DNA of 64,000 nt. It comes from Bradyrhizobium sp. NFR13 (GTDB lineage: Bacteria; Pseudomonadota; Alphaproteobacteria; Rhizobiales; Xanthobacteraceae). The notes below the pieces were generated by a model that was not told the DNA's origin, made no database searches, and worked only from the letters and a program-made list of their open reading frames with translations. A program made the position numbers and the translations under genes. Positions 36,208 to 44,283 of the stretch are shown piece by piece. Every line of letters starts with the position of its first letter. Positions within the stretch are counted from its first letter, which is position 1. The stretch is from contig NZ_FOTP01000004.1 of NCBI RefSeq assembly GCF_900114605.1, forward strand, positions 310,001-374,000, given 5' to 3'.

Positions 36208-37167
36208 TCAATAGCTCAGCGTCCGATCGACCAAATTCATCAGCGGCGTGGCGCTTTCCGCGCGTGCGATATTGTCGGCGATGTTCTCGGCGGCCGATGT
36301 AACGCGCGTTGCGGCTGCGATGTGGGGCGAGATCGTCACCCCCGGATGCGACCAGAACGGATGGCCTGATGGTACGGGCTCGGTGCGGAAGACATCCAGC
36401 GTGGCCTGGGCCACCTGTCCGCTGTCGAGCGCTGCGATGAGGGCGTCATCGTCGATCAGCGTGCCGCGTCCGGCATTCAGGATGAAACTTCCCTTGGGCA
36501 GAAGCGCGAGCCGTTCGGCATTCAGGAGATCGACGGTCTCCGGCGTCTGGGGCAGAAGCCCCACGAGGATTTCCGCCGAGGCCAGTGCCTGCGGCAGATT
36601 CTCCGTCCCCGCGAGGCAGCGGACGCCCGGCACCTCGCGCAGGCTTCGACTCCAGCCGGTCACGCGGAAGCCGAGATGAGTGAGTGCCGTCGCCGCAGCC
36701 GATCCCAATTCGCCGAGACCCAGCACCGTGACCGATCGATCTTTGGCGAGTGGCGGAACATGCTGCGACCACGTCAGAGGTTTTTCACAGACATAGCGGT
36801 CCATCCCGAGATGCAAGCGCAGGGTATGACCGACGACCCATTCGACCATGCCTTGCCTGAGGCCGTCATCGACCATGCGACACAACGGCTGCGTCAGCGT
36901 CGCGTTACCGACGATCTTCTCGACACCGGCCCAAAGGCTCAATACGGCGCGCGCATTGCGAAAAGGGGCGAAATCGGTGATGGGACCGCCGGTCGCGTGG
37001 ATGATGTAGTCCACGTCCTGATGCGCAATGTCACCCAGGAGACTGGCTCGCGCGTCGATGCTCCGGCGCCGCAGCGCATCCAGAATGGGTTCGCGATATT
37101 CCTCGAACAGCGCCGGCGTGACGTTGAAAAGAAGATTGATCGCCTTGTCGCCGTTGCGCGCGCGCAT
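36208..37167 (-). CDS. D-2-hydroxyacid dehydrogenase, GhrA-like glyoxylate/hydroxypyruvate reductase
   Basis: 319 aa. ATG 37167 follows CAGGAGA; the ORF continues upstream to 37986 only by reading antisense across the acyltransferase gene. Rossmann motif SVTVLGLGELGSAAATAL (G-x-G-x-x-G, ~143-160) with downstream SRS for NADP preference. Catalytic Arg lies in ILNAGRGTLIDDDAL, Glu in LDVFRTEPVPSGHPFW, and His in ISPHIAAATRV. Reduces glyoxylate or hydroxypyruvate in the cytoplasm; homologues differ in substrate. The start of the protein (LLFNVTPALFEEYREPILDAL) is typical of the GhrA group. Confidence 0.92.
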   Translation of the reverse strand: MRARNGDKAINLLFNVTPALFEEYREPILDALRRRSIDARASLLGDIAHQDVDYIIHATGGPITDFAPFRNARAVLSLWAGVEKIVGNATLTQPLCRMVDDGLRQGMVEWVVGHTLRLHLGMDRYVCEKPLTWSQHVPPLAKDRSVTVLGLGELGSAAATALTHLGFRVTGWSRSLREVPGVRCLAGTENLPQALASAEILVGLLPQTPETVDLLNAERLALLPKGSFILNAGRGTLIDDDALIAALDSGQVAQATLDVFRTEPVPSGHPFWSHPGVTISPHIAAATRVTSAAENIADNIARAESATPLMNLVDRTLSY

Positions 37168-37229
37168 GCTGGTCTCCTGCAGATCACTGTCAGTGTCGAA
37201 TATCGGAAAAGGGTGCGGCGTGAAATGGA

Positions 37230-38402
37230 TTACAATATCCGTTTCACGCCCGGGATAGCGCGGAGCGCCCGCGTCGCCGCCCAGCTCGCCGCCAGCGTGC
37301 CCGTGAAAGCGATCAGTGCCTTCGATCCGGCGCCGAGCGGCGCGTTCAGCAGTGCGTATTGCAGCCATAGCATCGGGATGTAGTGCAGCACGAAGATGCC
37401 ATAGGCATCGCCGCGCAGCGGATCGAAGATGCTTTTCTCGCGCTGGCCGAAGCGCAAGAACAGCGCCAGCACCGCGAGACAGATCAGCGTGCAGGCCACC
37501 GCATAGATCACGCCATAGCTCGACTGCCACCAGAACGGCGGCGCGCCGGTGAGATTGGCGAGCTTCATGCGGCGGAAGTTGACGAGATAAGCGAGCGAGG
37601 CAAAGGAGGCGGCAGCGGCGATGCTCCACCACAGCCATTGCCGCGCCAGCGCGCCGGTGCGGGCCAGCAGGCCCTGGTCGATATTGGCGGCACCGATGCC
37701 CATGCCGGCGAAGAAGAACACGCCATAGATCGCCATGCGGCTGAACTGGACCTGCAGCGGCCCCCAGCTGAACCAGCGGACGGCGCCGACCGTAAACAGG
37801 AAGGGGACGTAGGAGATCACCGCGATGACGGCGAGCGCGGCGGCGAACAACCACGGGCGTTCGAAGGCACGGATCGACAGCCGGTTGATGCCATCCACCA
37901 GTCGCGGCGCGAGCAGGAAGACCGGGATCGCGACGAGGTCGAGGAACAGCAGATACCAGATGAACCAACCGGGGCCGGCGAACCATTGGCCCTGTTTGAA
38001 ATTATTGACATAGAATTCGACGAAGCCGGTCTTGTGCGTCGACAGGCTGAACGACGCGTAATAGGCGATCGGCATCAGCACGAAGATCATCGCCAGGAAA
38101 GGCAGGCCGAGGCGCAGCGCGCGGTCGCGCAGGAAGTCGCCGATGCCCTTGCGTTTCAGGCTCGGCCACACGAACAGGCCCGACAGCATGAACATCAGAC
38201 ACATGAAGAAGGTGTCGTTGAACAGCGTCAGGATGTTGAAGCCGATCCAGCGCTGGCTGTCGACGATTGGCGCCGTCGACCACAGATAGTGGTTCGGGTA
38301 ATAGCGCCCGAAGGCGGTGTAAGCGACCGCCGCGTGGTTCGCCAGCACGAGCAGGGTGACGAAGGTGCGTGCGCGATCCAGCGCGGCGTTACGGTCTGAC
38401 AT
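37230..38402 (-). CDS. Membrane acyltransferase, acyltransferase-3/OpgC type
   Basis: 390 aa from ATG 38402 (MSDRNAALDRARTFVTLLVLANHA). About 10-11 transmembrane helices. R..D-R..A-type N-terminal helix with LANHAAVAY, then FMLSGLFVWPSLKRKGIGDFLRDRALRLGLPFL, the conserved SG.F....L.rkg...fl..R..RL.lP segment of the family. Transfers acyl groups such as succinyl or acetyl to sugars or glucans at the inner membrane. It lies 62 bases upstream of the dehydrogenase, same strand. Substrate unknown. Confidence 0.9.
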   Translation of the reverse strand: MSDRNAALDRARTFVTLLVLANHAAVAYTAFGRYYPNHYLWSTAPIVDSQRWIGFNILTLFNDTFFMCLMFMLSGLFVWPSLKRKGIGDFLRDRALRLGLPFLAMIFVLMPIAYYASFSLSTHKTGFVEFYVNNFKQGQWFAGPGWFIWYLLFLDLVAIPVFLLAPRLVDGINRLSIRAFERPWLFAAALAVIAVISYVPFLFTVGAVRWFSWGPLQVQFSRMAIYGVFFFAGMGIGAANIDQGLLARTGALARQWLWWSIAAAASFASLAYLVNFRRMKLANLTGAPPFWWQSSYGVIYAVACTLICLAVLALFLRFGQREKSIFDPLRGDAYGIFVLHYIPMLWLQYALLNAPLGAGSKALIAFTGTLAASWAATRALRAIPGVKRIL

Positions 38403-38512
38403 TGTAAACGGCGAGCCCCCTCGCTTCCGTGCGCAACAGGCGTCGCCGGGCGCATCAGTGATGCGCGCGGTCATGATAAATGTCGAAAGCCGCTTCGGCA
38501 ATCAGCCGGGGG

Positions 38513-38875
38513 TCACGCGGGTACTTCCTCGATTTTCACCTTGTCTGGATAAAATGCCAGATAGTCCTTGATCTCTGCCATCGCGGGAAAAGGCGTCTCA
38601 TAGGTCCAGATCGCGTTGTCCAGCACCTTGTCGCCAGTCTTAATGCTGTAATAATTCGCGTCGCCCTTGTACGGGCAATGCGTCACACGGTCGGTGCGCG
38701 ATACCGCGTCCATATTGGCGTCCGTGCGGGGGATATACACCACCGCGGGGTAGCTGGCCTCCTTGAGGGTCAGGGCATTGGTCGTGTCGGCGATCACGAT
38801 ATCCCCGGCAGAAACGCGGATGTGTTTGCCGGTGGGTGCAATGGTGATCGGGTGGTCCGGGCCGGGAAGCTTCAT
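38513..38875 (-). CDS. DUF427 domain protein
   Basis: 120 aa from ATG 38875 (MKLPGPDHPITIAPTGKHIRV). It has the DUF427 beta-tent fold pattern: VYIPRTDANMDAVSRTDRVTHCPYKGDANYYSI, then NAIWTYETPFPAMAEIKDYLAFYPDKV. The conserved CPYKG and W.Y..P segments are diagnostic. Biochemical role unknown in the family. Diverges from bolA with 181 bases between. The frame open to 39094 crosses the bolA start and is not coding. Confidence 0.9.
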   Translation of the reverse strand: MKLPGPDHPITIAPTGKHIRVSAGDIVIADTTNALTLKEASYPAVVYIPRTDANMDAVSRTDRVTHCPYKGDANYYSIKTGDKVLDNAIWTYETPFPAMAEIKDYLAFYPDKVKIEEVPA

Positions 38876-39056
38876 GGTTAAACCCTTGTGACAGTCATGT
38901 TTCACTTCTTCAGATGTGCGATCCCTCCGGCCTTTAAAAGGGGCATGCGAGGGATTATCGTTAGAAAGCCGTGACGTCGTGCGGCAGCCGCGATAGGCTC
39001 GCAATCCGAGGCGGCACCGACTAGCCGCGATTCGAACCTTTCTGGAGACCCGATTA

Positions 39057-39293
39057 ATGCCGATGGACGCCCGCGATATCGAGACCATGATCAAGGCCGC
39101 GATTCCCGACGCGCAGGTGACGATCCGTGATCTGGCCGGTGACGGCGACCATTACGCGGCAACCGTGATTGCGGAATCCTTCCGCGGCAAATCCCGCGTC
39201 GCCCAGCACCAGATTGTCTATCAGTCGCTGAAAGGCCAGATGGGCGGTGTCCTGCACGCACTGGCGCTGCAGACGGGTGTGCCGGAGGCGTAA
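39057..39293 (+). CDS. bolA: BolA-family protein
   Basis: 78 aa. The BolA fold is recognisable from IETMIKAAIPDAQVTIRDLAGDGDHYAATVIAESFRGKSRVAQHQIVYQSLKGQMGGVLHALALQT, with the invariant His in VAQHQ. BolA proteins bind [2Fe-2S] clusters together with CGFS monothiol glutaredoxins; the matching grxD is 2.8 kb downstream. In related genomes I expect purL, bolA and grxD to be close together; here accessory genes lie on both sides. Confidence 0.94.
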   Translation: MPMDARDIETMIKAAIPDAQVTIRDLAGDGDHYAATVIAESFRGKSRVAQHQIVYQSLKGQMGGVLHALALQTGVPEA

Positions 39294-39299
39294 AGCGCA

Positions 39300-39437
39300 G
39301 TCCTCATGGTGAGGAGGCGCCATTTGGCGCCGTCTCGAACCATGAGTTGTGGGCACCCAAGGGTGCGGCCATCCTTCGAGACGCGCGCAAGAGCGCGCTC
39401 CTCTCGCCTAAACCCACTCGGGTTTAGGCTGGGATGA
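39300..39437. repeat. Composite palindromic intergenic element
   Basis: Contains GGCGCC-attt-GGCGCC, the pair CGTCTCGAACCATG / CATCCTTCGAGACG, and a perfect 10-bp hairpin GCCTAAACCC-actc-GGGTTTAGGC (39406-39429). It fills the gap between the converging bolA and egtD genes. Elements with CCTCATGGTGAGGAG and CCTTCGAGACGC are familiar repeats of the Bradyrhizobium/Rhodopseudomonas group. Confidence 0.75.
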
Positions 39438-39459
39438 GGGTTGAGTGTGGAGCAGCCTT

Positions 39460-40425
39460 TTACTCCACCGCCATCAGCGCATGCACCGAGAAGTGCTTGT
39501 CCGCGTCGGTCCAAGAGGCCTTCGGCTCCCAGCCCGAACCGCGGGCCAACGCCGCAAAACGCTCGATGCTGTATTTGTAGCTGCTTTCGGTGTGGATGCT
39601 TTCGCCGGCACGGAACGCGAAGCTGCGACCGAGCACATGCACGGTCTGCGGCTTCCTGGCGATCAAATGCATCTCGATGCGGTGGCGCTCCTTGTTGTAG
39701 ATCGCGCGATGCGTGAAGGCCGAGAGATCGAAATCGCCGCCGAGTTCGCGGTTGATGCGCACCAGCACATTCATGTTGAACTTGCCGGTGACGCCGGCCG
39801 CGTCGTTATAGGCGGCGTGGAGTAGCTTCTCGTCCTTCTCCAGATCGATGCCGATCAGCATCAAGGCGTCCTTGCCGAGAATAGCGCGGGCCGAGCGCAG
39901 GAAGGCGCAGGCCTCGTGCGGCTCGAAATTACCGAGGGTCGAGCCCGGGAAGAAGCCGACCTTCGGCATCATCCGGATATCGGCGGGAAGGTCGAAAGGT
40001 GCGGTGAAGTCGGCATTCACCGGCAGCACCTTCAGGCCCGGGAAATCCTTGCGCAGCTCGGCTGCCTGCGCCTGCAGGAAGTCGCCTGAGATATCGACCG
40101 GCGCATAGGCGCCGACGTCGCATTCATCCAGCAGCAGCCGCACCTTGGTGGTGGCGCCGGCGCCGAATTCGATCAGCGCGGCATTCCTGGGGATGATCGC
40201 GTTGATGTCCTTGCCGCGCGAGCGGAGAATGCCGAGCTCGGTGCGGGTCGGGTAATATTCCGGTAGCCTGGTGATCTGTTCGAACAGCTCCGAGCCGGCT
40301 TCGTCATAGAAGTATTTCGGCGACAGCTTTTTGGGCTGCTGCGACAGGGCTTCGGCGACATCTGCAGCAAATGCGGATGCCGACGCATTCAGCAGCGACA
40401 GTGCCAACGGGGCATGAACGTTCAT
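39460..40425 (-). CDS. egtD: L-histidine N-alpha-methyltransferase EgtD
   Basis: 321 aa. Trimethylates histidine to hercynine with SAM, first step of ergothioneine synthesis. Features: LSPKYFYDEAGSELFEQITRLPEYYPTRTE (substrate-domain hallmark), ALIEFGAGATTKVRLLLD (SAM glycine motif), YAPVDISGDFL, VGFFPGSTLGNFEP and a C-terminal IHTESSYKYS. Cytoplasmic. Downstream of egtB on the same strand with 42 bases between, so co-transcribed. Confidence 0.96.
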   Translation of the reverse strand: MNVHAPLALSLLNASASAFAADVAEALSQQPKKLSPKYFYDEAGSELFEQITRLPEYYPTRTELGILRSRGKDINAIIPRNAALIEFGAGATTKVRLLLDECDVGAYAPVDISGDFLQAQAAELRKDFPGLKVLPVNADFTAPFDLPADIRMMPKVGFFPGSTLGNFEPHEACAFLRSARAILGKDALMLIGIDLEKDEKLLHAAYNDAAGVTGKFNMNVLVRINRELGGDFDLSAFTHRAIYNKERHRIEMHLIARKPQTVHVLGRSFAFRAGESIHTESSYKYSIERFAALARGSGWEPKASWTDADKHFSVHALMAVE

Positions 40426-40467
40426 GTCAGTCTCCTCAACGCTTTCAAGCGCCGTGATGTCAGGAAA

Positions 40468-41736
40468 TCAGCTGCCGTAATCGGCCAGCCGCAGGCCCGT
40501 GAATTGCCAGCGATGGTGGGGATAGAAGAAATTGCGATAGGTGACGCGGCTGTGACCGTCTGGGGTCGCCAGCGACGAGCCGCGCAGCACCAGTTGATTG
40601 ATCATGAACTTGCCATTGTATTCCCCGAGCGCGCCTTCGATGGCGCGGTAGCCCGGATAGGCCGAGTAGGATGACCGCGTCCATTGCCAGACGATGCCGA
40701 AGGCATCGTTGAGCTGGCCGGCACGGGCCGCGACTTCCCATTCCATTTCGGTGGGCAGATGCTTGCCGCTCCAGCGCGCGAAGGCGTCACATTCATAATA
40801 GCTGACGTGACACACCGGCGCGTCGAGATCGATCGGCTGCAAGCCGGCGAGGGTCATGATCTGCCACTCGCCATTGATCTTGCGCCAGTGACCGGGCGCC
40901 TGCCATTCCTCGCGGGCAACAGTGGCGAAGCCATCCATCAGCCACAGCGTGGCTTCCTCGTAGCCACCCGCTTCCATGAAGGCGAGCCATTCGCGGTTGG
41001 TAACGAGATTGCGTGCGAGCTTCACCGGGCCGACGAGGGCGCGATGCGCGGGTTTCTCGTTGTCGAAATGGAAGCTGTCCGAAGCATGGCCGATGGTGTG
41101 GATGCCCTCCGTCAGGGTGGTCCATGCATCGCCCGATGTTGTCGAGGCCGGAAAGCGCCAGTTGGAATCATAGGCCGGCGGGATCGGGTTCTGCGCGAAA
41201 GCATGCAGGATGTCGGTGAGCATCAGCTCCTGATGCTGCTGTTCATGGTTGAAGCCGACTTCGAGGAGGGGGATCAGCGAGGTCAGCTTCTCGTCCGACG
41301 TCTCGTTGAAAAATTTGATGACCGCCGCATCGACATGTCGGCGATAGGCGGTGACTTCGTCAGCGGTGGGCCGGGTGAGATGGCCGCGCTGGGCGCGGGC
41401 GTGCCGCGGGCCGGCGGAGACGTAATAGGAATTGAACAGATAGGCGTAGTCGGGGTGATAGACCTTGTAGCCGGGGGCGTGATCGCCGAGCAGAAATTGC
41501 TCCCAGAACCAGGTCACATGGGCGCGGTGCCACTTCGCCGGCGAGGCGTCGGGCATCGACTGCACCAATTGATCCTCCGGGGAGAGCGGGGAGGCGCGGC
41601 GTTCGGTTTCATTACGGACCGTCAGGAAGGCGTTACCCAGTCTTTGGGCCAAAGAGCCTGCGGGAGCGGTTTCGGACGCAAGGGACGCGGTACCTGAACT
41701 CATGCCTGAACTCGCGGCGGAAGCTGGATTCGTCAC
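40468..41736 (-). CDS. egtB: Ergothioneine biosynthesis sulfoxide synthase EgtB
   Basis: 422 aa; ATG 41736, with alternative ATG 41700. DinB-like N-terminal domain with the iron ligands: H70 in KWHRAHVTWFWEQ and H164-x3-H168 in GFNHEQQHQE. The C-terminal FGE-sulfatase domain contains NREWLAFMEAGGY, HVSYYECDAFARWSGKHLPTEMEWEVAAR and FRNF-like RVTYRNFFYPHHRWQFTGLRLA. Couples a thiol to hercynine with O2 on a mononuclear iron. No egtA or egtC glutamyl-cysteine genes accompany it, so cysteine might be the direct sulfur donor, but genes elsewhere cannot be excluded. Confidence 0.95.
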   Translation of the reverse strand: MTNPASAASSGMSSGTASLASETAPAGSLAQRLGNAFLTVRNETERRASPLSPEDQLVQSMPDASPAKWHRAHVTWFWEQFLLGDHAPGYKVYHPDYAYLFNSYYVSAGPRHARAQRGHLTRPTADEVTAYRRHVDAAVIKFFNETSDEKLTSLIPLLEVGFNHEQQHQELMLTDILHAFAQNPIPPAYDSNWRFPASTTSGDAWTTLTEGIHTIGHASDSFHFDNEKPAHRALVGPVKLARNLVTNREWLAFMEAGGYEEATLWLMDGFATVAREEWQAPGHWRKINGEWQIMTLAGLQPIDLDAPVCHVSYYECDAFARWSGKHLPTEMEWEVAARAGQLNDAFGIVWQWTRSSYSAYPGYRAIEGALGEYNGKFMINQLVLRGSSLATPDGHSRVTYRNFFYPHHRWQFTGLRLADYGS

Positions 41737-42060
41737 GAAAGTCTCCGATTTTGGAGAGAACGTTGCTCTTGGTGATGGGTTCCCGAGCAGCCTGTCCTAA
41801 ATAGGTCGCCGGATTGGTTATAAAAGGCCCGTCGTCATATGATCTTTGGCCCGGCGGGACTTGGCAAAAACTGCGGAAAAGTGACCGGGGCGGCCGGCAA
41901 TGAGGCTCCGACGCTGTGATGTCAGGCCCGGATCACGTGCTTAAGACTTGGGGTGCGGAACGGATTCGGCTACATATATGACAAGTCTGACCGGGCGAGC
42001 GCCCGATGGCTGGGCCGCCAACTCCAGACCTTGAATCTGGACCTTGAACAGGGACGTGAC
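41737..42060. promoter_or_regulatory. Divergent intergenic region between egtB and grxD
   Basis: 324 bases with no gene I can support. It must carry the egtBD promoter (minus strand) and the grxD promoter (plus strand). A short inverted repeat CCAGA-N7-TCTGG lies at 42024-42040, just ahead of the grxD start, and could be an operator or leader hairpin. The in-frame extension of grxD to 41953 contains no convincing coding signal. Confidence 0.45.
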
Positions 42061-42396
42061 ATGAGCATTGAGCAATTCATTGAGAACGAAGTGAAGACCA
42101 ACGACGTGGTGCTGTTCATGAAGGGCACGCCGCAATTTCCGCAGTGCGGTTTCTCGGGCCAGGTGGTCCAGATCCTCGATCACGTCGGCGTCGGCTACAA
42201 GGGCCTCAACGTTCTCGAATCCGCCGATCTGCGCGACGGCATCAAGACCTATTCGAACTGGCCGACCATCCCGCAGCTCTATGTAAAGGGCGAATTCGTT
42301 GGTGGCTGCGACATCGTGCGCGAGATGTTCCAGGCTGGCGAATTGCAGCAGATGCTGGCCGAGAAGGGCGTCATCGCCGCCCCGGCGTCAGCCTGA
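42061..42396 (+). CDS. grxD: Monothiol glutaredoxin, Grx4 family
   Basis: 111 aa. Active site C29-G-F-S with the flanking KGTPQFPQCGFSGQ; glutathione-binding WPTIPQLYVKGEFVGGCDI follows. CGFS glutaredoxins carry [2Fe-2S] clusters and deliver them to target proteins, with BolA as partner. The ATG at 42061 begins MSIEQFIENEVKTNDVVLFMKGTP, the usual start. The stop TGA (42394-42396) overlaps the likely start of the macro-domain gene. Confidence 0.96.
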   Translation: MSIEQFIENEVKTNDVVLFMKGTPQFPQCGFSGQVVQILDHVGVGYKGLNVLESADLRDGIKTYSNWPTIPQLYVKGEFVGGCDIVREMFQAGELQQMLAEKGVIAAPASA

Positions 42397-42938
42397 TTTC
42401 TAGACGACAGATCGGCACGGCGACGCTGGACGTCGTCGTGGCCGACATCACGACTCTCCGCGTTGACGCCATCGTCAACGCGGCTAATTCGTCGCTTCTC
42501 GGAGGCGGCGGCGTGGACGGTGCCATCCATCGGGCTGCCGGCCCCGATCTGCTCGCCGAATGCCGCACCCTCAAGGGTTGCCAGACGGGCGACGCCAAAA
42601 TCACCAAAGGTTACAAATTACCGGCAGCGCATGTGATCCATGCGGTGGGTCCCGTCTGGCATGGGGGCCGGAGCGGTGAGGATGAGGCTCTGGCGTCCTG
42701 TTACCGGCGGGCGCTGATACTGTGCCAGGCGCAGGGCCTGGCTTCGATTGCGTTTCCGGCCATCTCCACGGGCGTCTATGGCTTTCCGGCCGCGCGCGCG
42801 GCTCCCATCGCCATCGGCTCAGTCATCCAGGCCCTGAAGGACGCGCCGGTGGTCACATCCGTGACCTTCTGCTGTTTCTCCCAGCCATCGGCGGACCTGC
42901 ATCGCCTCGCGCTCGCACGCGCACTTCCCCTTGTCTGA
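42393..42938 (+). CDS. Macro-domain protein (O-acetyl-ADP-ribose deacetylase / ADP-ribosyl-glycohydrolase type)
   Basis: About 181 aa. The macro fold is clear: VVVADITTLRVDAIVNAANSSLLGGGGVDGAIHRAAG (ADP-ribose-binding Asp and Asn, catalytic GGGGVDGAI loop), KGCQTGDAKITKGYKLPAAHVIHAVGP and FPAISTGVYGFPAARAAPIA. This resembles YmdB/TTHA-type enzymes removing acetyl or ADP-ribose groups. No ATG, GTG or TTG precedes the first strand in frame; CTG 42393 overlaps the grxD stop as CTGA and is my choice. The GTG at 42438 would delete the first strand. Coupling with grxD suggests a joint stress role, by inference only. Confidence 0.88.
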   Translation: MISRRQIGTATLDVVVADITTLRVDAIVNAANSSLLGGGGVDGAIHRAAGPDLLAECRTLKGCQTGDAKITKGYKLPAAHVIHAVGPVWHGGRSGEDEALASCYRRALILCQAQGLASIAFPAISTGVYGFPAARAAPIAIGSVIQALKDAPVVTSVTFCCFSQPSADLHRLALARALPLV

Positions 42939-42984
42939 GAACGCCCCGCCGTTACACTCCTGTGATCAGGCAAAAGGAACGGCG

Positions 42985-44283
42985 ATGAATTTGCGGCACA
43001 GACTACGCGCGCTGCTCTGCGGAGCGCTGTTGTTCGCTGGATCGCCCGTCCTCGCCCAGGATCGCTTCGCTTCCGAAGGCACCTTCGACATTCCCGCCGG
43101 CGCAAAATTCTCGCAGGAAAAACTCGCGAAGATCGGCGATTTCTTCCGCAAGCAAATCGCCGATGGCAAGATTCCTGGCGCCATTGTCCTGATCCAGCAG
43201 CATGGCAAGCCGGTCTACAAGGAATTCTTCGGCGTCCGAGATCCCGACACCATGCAGCCGATGACGGATGATACGATCTTCCGGCTGCATTCCATGACCA
43301 AGCCGATCACGTCCTTTGCGGCGATGATGCTGATCGATCAGGGCAAGCTCAAGCTCGACGATCCCGTCTCCAAATACATTCCGTCTTTCGCCAAGGCCAA
43401 GGTCGGCGTCGAGAGGAAACTGGAGAATGGCGAGAAGGCGCTGGACATCGTGGCGCCAAACCGCCCGGTGACGATCCGCGATCTGCTGCTGCATACGTCC
43501 GGTATCACCTACGGGTTCTATGGCGAGAGCCTGGTGCGCCGTGCCTATGGCAATGCCGATATCTACAGCGGCGATTTCGACAACAAGGAATTCGCCGACC
43601 GCATCGCGCAACTGCCGCTCGAACACCAGCCCGGCACGCTGTGGGATTATGGCCATTCCACCGACATTCTCGGCCGGGTGATCGAAATCGTCTCGGGCAA
43701 GTCGCTGCTCGGTTATGAGGAGCAGGCGTTTCTCGGTCCGCTGGGCATGAAGGACACCGGCTTCTTCGTGAAGGAGAAGTCGAAGGAAGCGATGCTCGCC
43801 AAGCCGATGGCCTGGGACCGCGACTTCCGTACCGGACGGCAGGGCCGTCCCGACACCTATCAGAAATGGGAATCCGGCAGCGGCGGCATGGTCTCGACGC
43901 TGGCTGACTATACGAAGTTCGCGCAGATGCTGCTGAACGGCGGCGAATATGACGGCAAGCGCTATATGAGCGCGGCCACGTTCAAGGATATGACCACGGA
44001 TCATATCGGCAAGGATTCCGGCGTTGCGCGCGACTATCTGTATTTCCCCGGTGACGGCTTTGGCTTCGGCTATGGCTTCGCCGTGCGCACCGATGCCGGC
44101 AATGCAAAACCGCCGCCGCCGGGATCGCTCGGCGAATTGAAATGGGACGGCGCCAGCGGTTGCTATTTCATCATCGATGCCAAACAGGACTTCTTCTTCA
44201 TCCTGCTTGAGCAGACGCCTTCGGAACGACAGCGTATCCAGAGATCATTGAAGCTGTTGGTCTATGAAGCGCTGGAGAAATAG
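42985..44283 (+). CDS. Secreted serine hydrolase, class C beta-lactamase fold (first of two)
   Basis: 432 aa. ATG 42985 after AAAAGGAAC; signal peptide ~1-24 (ALLCGALLFAGSPVLA-QDR). Catalytic S-x-x-K is in RLHSMTKPITSFAAMM (SMTK), the Y-x-N-type motif appears as WDYGHSTDILGRVIE (Y-G-H), and a late HxG-like segment as ELKWDGASGCYF. These features place it among family XII esterases/EstB-like hydrolases rather than true beta-lactamases. Periplasmic. It overlaps the next gene by 20 bases and is clearly paralogous to it. Confidence 0.92.
   Translation: MNLRHRLRALLCGALLFAGSPVLAQDRFASEGTFDIPAGAKFSQEKLAKIGDFFRKQIADGKIPGAIVLIQQHGKPVYKEFFGVRDPDTMQPMTDDTIFRLHSMTKPITSFAAMMLIDQGKLKLDDPVSKYIPSFAKAKVGVERKLENGEKALDIVAPNRPVTIRDLLLHTSGITYGFYGESLVRRAYGNADIYSGDFDNKEFADRIAQLPLEHQPGTLWDYGHSTDILGRVIEIVSGKSLLGYEEQAFLGPLGMKDTGFFVKEKSKEAMLAKPMAWDRDFRTGRQGRPDTYQKWESGSGGMVSTLADYTKFAQMLLNGGEYDGKRYMSAATFKDMTTDHIGKDSGVARDYLYFPGDGFGFGYGFAVRTDAGNAKPPPPGSLGELKWDGASGCYFIIDAKQDFFFILLEQTPSERQRIQRSLKLLVYEALEK

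Noticed and set aside
37168-37986. N-terminal extension of the GhrA-like gene on the minus strand
   Set aside because: It overlaps the acyltransferase gene in another frame; ATG 37167 has a good ribosome site and gives the normal family length.
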